64,000 nt of DNA, from positions 38,867,116 to 38,931,115 of the forward strand of contig OX411558.1 in the NCBI GenBank assembly GCA_948146395.1, read 5' to 3'. Below are positions 56,318-64,000 of this stretch, one piece after another. Numbering within the stretch: the first letter of the stretch is position 1; each line of letters opens with the position of its first letter. Source of the stretch: Fragum whitleyi. Its lineage: Eukaryota > Mollusca > Bivalvia > Cardiida > Cardiidae. The notes beneath the pieces were generated by a model that worked only from the letters and a program-made list of their open reading frames with translations, had not been told where the DNA came from and searched no databases. A program made the position numbers and the translations under genes.

Positions 56318-57526
56318 ATGCTCCTTATAAGGGAGAGCATATAGCCGCCGCCTCGTCTGTCCGTCCGTCCGTAATTCCGTCCATCCGTCTGTCCGTCCGT
56401 CCGTCCGTTTTCACCTATTTCTCCATAACCCTTGGGCCAAATCAAATGAAACTTACAATGTGAACTCCCTATGATAAAGTGATGATGCATCTGTGACGGT
56501 TTTTGGATTTGAGGCCTCGTCACGGGAAAAGGGGACTTAGGGTAAAAAACAGTTTTTCCCCAAATTTCTCCGAGTCTAACAGTCAGAATTTAGTGAAATT
56601 CCATATTTGAGTAGCAAATCAGATGCCCTTTACTATAAACAATTTGAAATTAACGTAAAAAAACATATATCATGGAAAAAGGGGGCTAAATGTGTGTTAC
56701 CTTTACGCTAGCGCGTAAAATACAGTTATTCTTTCATTTCTCCTAGTCTCATGCTCAGAATTTGATGAAATTTCACATTTCAGTAGCAAATCAGATGCCC
56801 TTTACCATAAGGTATTTGATATTTGTGTCTAAAAATATGTCATGCAAAAAGGGAGTTTAATGTTTGTTACCTTTATGTTTGCTGTATAAGATAACACCTT
56901 ATTTGAGTCCTTGCAATCTGACCACAGAGCATATCTCTTAAGTATAATAGCTATCAACTTGAAACCTTATGGGTGGATAGATCTTATGGAGGAGAAGTGC
57001 AGTGCACAAAAACTACAACTCTTGCTTGCATAATTTTGGAGTTATTGCCCTTTGTTATTTTTGATACTAAAGTTATGTGTGGAGCATATCTCCTAAAGTA
57101 TAATAGCTATCAACTTGAAACTTAATTGGTGGATAGATCTCATAGAGGAGAAGTGCAGTATACAAGAACTGCAACTCTTGTTTGCATAATTTTGGAGTTA
57201 TTGCCCTTTGTTATTTTTGATACTTAGATTTTGTCTGGAGTATATCTCCTAAAGTATAATAGCTATCAACTTCAATCTTTATGGGTGGATAGATCTCATA
57301 GAGGAGAATTGCAAAACACCTGAACTACAACTCTTGCTTGCATAATTTATTTTTATTTCTTTGATTTTATAGGAGGCAAATCTTTGACAGTACATAGAAT
57401 CTTTTATCTATTAGGCTTCAGTTTACTATCAAGCTTTCTTGGCGGGAGATGTCCATGTCCAACATGGCTCTTTTTTTTGTTACAATGCCTTATTCGGGGA
57501 GCATAATCCGTCTCTGACGGCTCTTG
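56318..57526 (+). mobile_element. HINE-type element ATGCTCC family, with a second HINE inside
   Basis: Hairpin atgctcc/gggagcat, a long gtctgtccgtccgtccgtcc tract, units with tttctcc-agtctaa, and the end stem ccgtc/gacgg followed by CTCTTG. Confidence 0.75.
56883..57473 (+). mobile_element. HINE-type element nested in the ATGCTCC copy
   Basis: Three ~160 bp units of the ATCCACCGCC family (caactcttgcttgcataatt) and its end tccatgtccaacatggctct. The 5' part is missing. Confidence 0.65.
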
Positions 57527-58110
57527 TCATAGGTTGATTGCTAAAATCATTGTCGCTTGGCGCTGGCAATACAAGGACAAAATTTTGCAGTCACATGAAA
57601 CAGCCGACGTGACAATGTCATTTCTTGTACAGGGATGAGGCAGACATTGCACCGTCGATAAAACGTAGCGTTATGACGATGCGCCGGCGAGATGTCGACT
57701 AGGCGGCGAAACGCCGTCGATGCGTCGCCGATAACAAACGGAAGTGGAAAGGTCAGAAAAGACCAACATTACTCTGCGATGTAATACAAACTCGGTCGCA
57801 GATTGGTCGATCGCCGGCGACAATCGTTGATACATTTTTTTTCTTCCGCAATCCTGTTAGACAACTAGTAAGCAGAATTTAACTTAAAGTTATTTCTCGC
57901 TGACACGTCAATGAACTTCGAAAATCCAATATTCAATCAGCCGATGCATCGATCAGTCGTGGGCTGGTTGGCGGCTAGTCGCCGAATTTATCACCGCTTC
58001 CACTTGAAGTCGTCGACAATGCCTGCGTCGGAGCGTTTATGTGACACTAGCTTAGATATTGGAAGAGCCATAGTACCTCCCAAACTAAGAAGAGTTACAG
58101 TAACATCGTA
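57527..58110. other. CpG-rich block of unknown nature
   Basis: Dense CGs (gcgccggcgagatgtcgac, ggcggcgaaacgccgtcgat, cgatcgccggcgacaatcg) in an otherwise AT-rich setting. The HINE ending at 57526 seems to have split it from similar text at 56270-56317 (aacgccgacacgtcgtcgat). A short + frame at 57911-58111 resembles no known protein. Confidence 0.45.
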
Positions 58111-58525
58111 AAATTGACACTCATCTTTATCAAAGTCATTAAAAATCAATCGCTAACCGCCCTATTCATCAATTCAAAACATTCGCTCAAACTTTGTAAC
58201 ACTGCTTCAAAATCGCAAAAAAAAGATATGTACAACTACATTTAAAATAAAAATCGCTACAAAATGACATGATTTCGCTGACGTATTTGAATTTGTAAGC
58301 GTCTCATTGGTCCGTGATGTCTTAGAAAGCTGTTTATAGAACTTGTATGCATAGTTTTCAAAGGAAGGAAATACAAATCGCCAATTTCGTTCATTCTGAA
58401 CAAAATAAGCGATATTGGATTACCTCCTTCTATTACACTCGAAACTCACTCATTACACTCATTCAATTTCATTCCAAAATCATTCAGATTTTCAATTTTA
58501 AGATTCTGTATACTGTAAGTCATAT
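58110..58525. repeat. GAATGAG-family repeat, inverted
   Basis: aaattgacactcatctttat at the left, ccaatttcgttcattctgaa and gattacctccttctattaca, then repeated cactcattcaatttc at the right. Confidence 0.6.
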
Positions 58526-59209
58526 ATTTGCTGGGCGGAAAGCGTTACTGGAGCGGTTCAGTCAATCTTTGGCCTCTTGTTATTGGTTATTATAAGATAA
58601 TCGACTTTTTTATAGACAGACGGAGCTTAAATAAATAATGATAATCTGGTAGTCCGAGTCGGTCCATATGTGTTCCAAAGGACGGTGTCTTAGCCATTCA
58701 ACGGTAGAGGTCCGATGAATTGAAAAGTTTCTATCCCAAGAATTGTGTGCTGTTTATCGTAAGTTTTAAATTCATTTTTTACAATGTTTAAAAAAATATT
58801 TTTGAAATAAATGAAAGAAAATAATGCTGCAAATGAAATTTCCAAGTAATACAATATTTTCCTACTGCTGTCTTCTTTTGGAGTTTTAATTTAGTAAAAT
58901 AAAAATAAACATACATTTTAATTTGACGAATTTATTCTTGTGTGAACCGCATTTTAATGCATAGTGACAATCAACATATGTTAACGAATAGATTTCTTGT
59001 ACCTTCTAAAAGAAAAGAAAAATGATAAAACAGTTCAAGATGATTGTGGAAATATCTCCAGATTAGATACTTAAATTGTGTCTATAGTTACAAAAGAGGA
59101 ATGAAATGAAAGACTTATCTTTTCACGCAACAAAAAGGCAAACATTCATTAGAAATGATGATAATGATGTATAGCTAGTATATTAATTCAAGCTATGATT
59201 TTATTTCAG
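58526..59209 (+). other. Possible 5' region of the PAN gene
   Basis: No repeat recognised. A gtaagt donor near 58759 could end a non-coding first exon that splices to 59210. No clear TATA box. Confidence 0.3.
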
Positions 59210-59233
59210 ATTTTTAATATCAAATTACTGAAT

Positions 59234-59543
59234 ATGCAGTCTTTAGTTTTGAGGCGAATATTTCGTGTCTCACTTGTGATTTTCAATTTTATGACAATCG
59301 TATCAAATGAACAATTTGAAGTCGAGCAAGGAAAGAAGATTAAAGCAGAATATATCCACAAGGAAAGAGATGCCACAAGCGCCCTTCAGTGTACATACCA
59401 ATGTGTACGAGACGGTGAATGTATGTCTGTCTCTTATTATGGTGACCTCGGAGTCTGCAATATGTCTAGATTCCGGACGAGTAGACCCGCGGATGAAGAT
59501 AAGCTTCATGTGGACTCATCTTGGACGACTTTCTTCAATAAAG
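59234..59543 (+). CDS. Secreted PAN/apple-like protein, first coding exon
   Basis: 103 codons plus one base. Residues 1-25 look like a signal peptide (basic start, V-S-L-V-I-F-N-F core, possible cleavage after I-V-S-N). A cysteine-rich module follows, with Cys 53, 57, 63 and 75 in a C-x3-C-x5-C-x11-C pattern and S-V-S-Y-Y, as in PAN/apple modules that bind protein or carbohydrate outside the cell. An acceptor (tttatttcag) 24 bp before the ATG suggests an upstream non-coding exon; a gtaagt donor near 58759 is a candidate. The donor is gtgcaa, and a HINE element starts 23 bp later. I found no later exon in the window. An in-frame ATG at 59195 lies before that acceptor and is less likely. Confidence 0.65.
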
Positions 59544-59566
59544 GTGCAATTTTTATATGGATTTTT

Positions 59567-60865
59567 AGCTCACCTGAGCACATCGTGCTCAAGGTGAGCT
59601 TTTGTGATCATTGAATGTCCGTCGTCTGTCGTCCGTCGTGCGTCGTGCGTCGTTCGTCGTGCGTCGTCTGTCGTCATGCGTCAACAATTTAAGTGTTTAC
59701 ACTCTAGAGGCCACAAATATGATCCAATCTTCATGAAACTTGGTCAGAATGTTGGTCAGGTCACAAGGATGAACCCTATTGAAAATGGGAAGGATCCATG
59801 CCATATCACGGGAAAAGGGGCCTTAATGACAATTTTCTTGTTTACACTCTAGAGGCCACAAATATGGCCCAATCTTCATGAAACTTGGTCAGAATGTTGG
59901 TCAGGTCACAAGGATGAACCCTATTGAAATTGGGAAGGATCCATGCCATATCACGGGAAAAGGGGCCTTAATGACAATTTTCTTGTTTACACTCTAGAGG
60001 CCACAAATATGGCCCAATCTTCATGAAACTTGGTCAGAATGTTGGTCAGGTCACAAGGATGAACCCTATTGAAATTGGGTAGGATCCATGCCATATCACG
60101 GGAAAAGGGGCCTTAATGACAATTTTCTTGTTTACACTCTAGAGGCCACAAATATGGCCCAATCTTCATGCAACTTGGTCAGAATGTTGGTCAGGTCACA
60201 AGGATGAACCCTATTGAAAATGGGAAGGATCCATGCCATATCACGGGAAAAGGGGCCTTAATGACAATTTTCTTGTTTACACTCTAACGGCCACAAATAT
60301 GGTCCAATCTTCATGCAACTTGGTCAGAATGTTGGTCAGGTCTCAAAGATGAACCCTATTGAAAATGGGAAGGATCCATGCCATATTAAGGGAAAAGGGG
60401 CCTTTATGACATTTTTTGTTTACACTCTAGAAGCCACAAATATGGTCCAATCATCATGAAACTTGGTCAGAATGATTGTTAGGTCATGAGGATGAACTCT
60501 TTTGAAAATGGGAAGGATCTGTGCCATATCACAGGAAAAGGGGCCTTAATGACAATTTTCTTCTTAGAGCTCCAGACGCCAGAAATATGGTCCAATCTTC
60601 ATGAAACTTGGTCAAAATGATTGCCAGCTCACAAGAATGAACTCTGTTGAAAATGGGAAGGATTCATGCCATATCACGGGAAAAGGATTCTTAATCTTAA
60701 TTTACTTGAAATAACTCTAATGGCCACAAATATGGCCAAAATTTAGTGAAAATTGGTTTTATGTAGAAATTATCTTCTTTATGACATCTGCCTTTTTACT
60801 TGATGTGATGTCCAAGTGATCAAAGAGAGTCAGGTGAGCGATCTAGGACCATCATGGTCCTCTTG
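59567..60865 (+). mobile_element. HINE-type element, AGCTCACC family, in intron 1 of the PAN gene
   Basis: 5' hairpin gagcacatcgtgctc, a variant cgtcgtgcgtcgtgcgtcg tract, seven to eight ~145 bp units, several nearly identical (ggtcaggtcacaaggatgaa), and the end stem aggaccat/atggtcct followed by CTTG. Confidence 0.88.
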
Positions 60866-60867
60866 TT

Positions 60868-61195
60868 TTTTATCTTATAACTATACAAATATCAGTGTGA
60901 TAACATCCTGTATGATATCTTTTATGATATCATATAGTTATTTTTAGAACAATGATTTAATGCGGTTACTTTTAGAAACTTGCATTTCAGTTAAAAACAC
61001 CGAAGAAAACAAGACAAATATAGGTTATAAGATAAATATAATACATATTTAGTGTATTGTAAGAAAAAAATATCAAACTCGGTTGTGAGAATTGGTTATT
61101 GTCTCGGCAGAGCCTCGACAATTTTCAATTCTCCCAACCTCGTTAGATATTTTTTTTCATATAATACACTCAGTATGTATTATATATTTATCTTT
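60868..61195. mobile_element. TATTTTTTCATA inverted-repeat MITE, opposite orientation
   Basis: ttttatgatatcatatag at the left, gtgtattgtaagaaaaaaat and tagatattttttttcatata around attgtctcggcagagcctcg. It directly follows the HINE in the PAN gene intron. Confidence 0.75.
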
Positions 61196-61229
61196 TTAAA
61201 AGAAATGCAATATTCTATCTCTCAGCCGT

Positions 61230-61985
61230 AATGTCAAAGCGTTAAAGCCCCCGTCTGCGTTTAGAGTAAAAAATCGATATTTCGTGTAATTTCTTTAGAT
61301 AATTATTCTTGATTAGGTCATATTAAAGATGAGTTACATGAAAATCAGTGATTCATTTTGCTGCGCATCCCGCATCAAAGATGCACATGTTTCACAAAGG
61401 ACTCAAAATCTTCAAATATGTCAGTCCCTGGAATGCAAAACCATTAGCAATTGACAATATGTCTTTCATATTGAAGTGTGAAAATGACAAACATTTTTTT
61501 TATTATTTCATCAGCCAAACAAGTTATCTAAGCACCTGTGATATAAAATTCAAAATGAAATAACTCAAAGATTAGATCGAGCTCTGAATTAAATATCTCA
61601 ATGTGCAATATTCCCACAGGCTTTATGCCCATGTGCAGCTGGGATCAGCTTGGGACTCATTGTTTCAAATTATGAGAGTCCTAGGGACCCCTCCTTTCAA
61701 ATTTCAGAATGAATCACTGGAAAATACATATCAATCTAGACAAAACGATAAACGATAACTTTTCTGGAAACACATATTCTGCAGTATAAAGTAAAATATG
61801 AAAATGAGATTTTAGTTACCCGGTAATGCGCTCTATTCAAATTGGAGTCCGAAATGTTGCGGGTCATAAATATTCATCAAGTTAGGCCTATATTTAGATC
61901 ATCGCATCATAATCATTTGCATTACCGAATTTTGGAATGACAAGTTCAAGCTTTTCTTTGAAAATGAAAGTCTTGGTTTTTTTCA
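61230..61985. repeat. CTGCGTTTAGAG dispersed repeat with extra internal block
   Basis: gtctgcgtttagagtaaaaa at the left and tcaagttaggcctatattta, catttgcattaccgaat at the right match the 10.7 kb copy. About 300 bp in the middle has no match there. Confidence 0.7.
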
Positions 61986-64000
61986 CGCCCGCGGCGTCGG
62001 TCATATTATAAATGTGTTTCTTTGACGCAGTGACTCGTTAAAGCATGGCAAACCGTCACCTTCTGTTGTGATGGTAGTACGTCACAGGGCGAATTCTCAC
62101 GACGTCACTTTTAGACAAAATAACTCTGTGAGAAAATATCGGATTTACTGGATCTGTTTTTAGAAGTAAATGCCCTCATACAATTCTCTTAAGTAAAGAT
62201 GCAGGGCGTTAACGGCATGTGAATTTACTGGTAAATCCATTTTCTCCCCGTTGAAGCGATCGGGCTGTGTAAAACCGGTCTAACCCTTTACGAACTTGTA
62301 CGACTAGAGGAAACGCACTTAATACCGATAAGGGCGTGATGCGATCTTTATGATCTTAGCTGACGTTGGTGAATTTTTAACATGTTTAAAAAAAGCAGCG
62401 AGGACCTGATCGAATCAGGACGCAGTACGTGGGAACAACGGCATTAACCCTATGCCATCTGGGCATGAACCTTAAATGGTCTTCATTCACGAAGCACAAA
62501 TCCGGTATGGACGAGAAAATTTCACTGCGTTCTAGAAAGAACGAAAGAGAACGGGGGTGCTTAGGCTTGTATTTATGATAAGATCACGAAGGGCGCAGTA
62601 AATGTAGTTAACGCGCAGGAAGCGCGTGGTGCTATCTGAAAGGTCTTAGAAGGAACGCAATAAAACGCAAAGAACGCGGTGCTTTCTTTATCAGGCGCGC
62701 GATAAAAGTCAGCTTAGACATATAGAAGCATTTCCATCCAGTGAGGGGCGTAGAAAACACGTAGAATCAACTTGAAAACTGTGTTTTTTTCTGTATTTCC
62801 CCCCATTCTCCCTGCGTTTGCCAAGGTTTACGGTCTTTGTGGTCTGTGTCTGGGTGTGACGGGGAAATAACACAGGCTAAACTAGTACCCGAAAACTTAC
62901 CCTTTATGCAATAACATTGTAATATTTAATGATTGCCAAATTAATTGTAGGCTGTTCAGACGGGTGGCATAAAGTTGGGGAGGTATGTTACTTGTTCAAA
63001 CAGAATCAACTGGATTACAGTCAGTCAAAGGTAACATCCCTGTGTTCCAGATGACAAAACAGTGGTAAATATTTCAAATTATACCCCACTTTGCACGCAA
63101 TCGCACGTGCAAAGTTAGGTATAAATTGCAAACGATTTGCTCCGTTTTGTTGTCCTGATCGCAGGGCATATTTGGCGAAATTTAATTAATTGCTTAAGCA
63201 TTTACTAAAACGAATTTAAAGTTCACCTTGATTTGACCCTAACTTGACCCCTTTAGTTTAGTTGACCCAAAGTCTACTGATTCCTACACGACTTTAGAAT
63301 GAACTTCGCACGCTATATTTAAAAACTATATTTCTTAAACTGATAGAAAATATACAGTATTTAATGATTAAGCAAATTTTCCAAAAAGATCATACAGCCT
63401 AATGGTCAAATAAACCAAGGTATAGCTACCCCCTGATTTTAAATTTTAAATCGCCCCGATGACGAAACGATTCGGAGACATCGATTTATTTCGGGTAAAC
63501 CAATTATGTGTATATATACTGAGTGTCATAAAATTGCCTCACTAAAATTTTGAAATTACTATTTTTCTATTCGTAGAAGACAATAATACTATAAATTTGA
63601 ATTATAGCCTAAACTCTACATATCCTGCTATCGCAAACTCTTTTTACAAACTCTTTCTTCCCATGGTTAGTTTGTCGTAAGGGTTTACTCGTGTGCGCCA
63701 TGTGACCTTGAGAAATGATTTTGTTTTGCGAAATCTGTACAAGTGGCTTCGTTAGTCAAAACACAACTCGAAATTCACCCAAGAAGGATACAAATATTCA
63801 TATCCATAATGCCAAGACTAAATAATGAAAAACGCGCACACATTTTGGGCATGCTGGAAATGGACAGTTCCAAAATTCACGTAGCTAGATAATTTAACGT
63901 ATCAAGATCAACTAAGTGCGTTTTGTTAGACGTGTGAACGCAACAGGATGTCTTCAGGACATGCTTAGATCTGGTAGGCCGTCGGTACGTATTTTGTCTT
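61986..64000. other. Right edge: higher-GC, repeat-poor, no gene recognised
   Basis: Except for the hairpin at 63.1 kb I find no known repeat and no open frame longer than about 60 codons. GC and CpG are visibly higher to about 62.9 kb. It could be intron of the PAN gene or a regulatory stretch; I cannot tell. Confidence 0.35.
63045..63160. mobile_element. Hairpin related to the 40.6 kb palindrome
   Basis: gacaaaacagtggtaaatat, taccccactttgcacg, cgtgcaaagttaggta and aacgatttgctccgttttgt form long imperfect arms. Confidence 0.75.

Noticed and set aside
57911..58111. 66-codon plus-strand frame in the CpG-rich block
   Set aside because: No recognisable similarity, no splice or promoter context; kept only as part of an unexplained block.
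59195..59233. Earlier ATG for the PAN protein
   Set aside because: It lies upstream of a strong acceptor at 59209 and would spoil the signal peptide; the ATG at 59234 fits better.

Overview
The window looks like nuclear DNA of a bivalve mollusc. It is AT-rich, the genes are split into short exons by long introns, and the introns are packed with mollusc-type repeats: elements carrying (GTCY)n and ~150-170 bp internal tandem units, tRNA-derived SINEs and hairpin MITEs. I cannot name the species from the sequence.

One gene dominates. From about 1.3 to 44.0 kb on the + strand lie 29 exons whose GT-AG junctions and phases all agree. Together they encode the last ~1,100 residues of VPS8, the RING-H2-tipped subunit of the CORVET endosomal tethering complex. 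The 5' exons, encoding most of the N-terminal beta-propeller, lie outside the window. A second + strand gene begins near 59.2 kb with a signal peptide and a PAN/apple-like cysteine module; only its first coding exon is recognisable.

The 44-59 kb interval is a transposon graveyard. It holds a Ty3/gypsy-type pol on the minus strand, broken into three blocks by later insertions, and a gag-like fragment of Bel/Pao type. The last 2 kb (62-64 kb) is richer in GC and almost free of recognised repeats; I find no gene there.

Two themes stand out. First, VPS8 carries extra copies of its own exons. The 3' half of the first visible exon is tripled. The 24.5 kb exon is duplicated in tandem and stays in frame. 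The 34.5 kb exon has a fossil split by a transposon. The 36.5 kb exon is tripled, and one short copy has compatible phase. A joint decayed copy of two exons lies at 12.9-13.4 kb. Second, some two dozen elements of several unrelated sequence families share one design that fits Helentron-derived HINE/DINE-1 or bivalve 'pearl' elements: an A-initial terminal hairpin, a (GTCY)n stretch, ~150-170 bp tandem units, and a 3' hairpin followed directly by TCTTG or TCTAG. Every copy I can orient points the same way.
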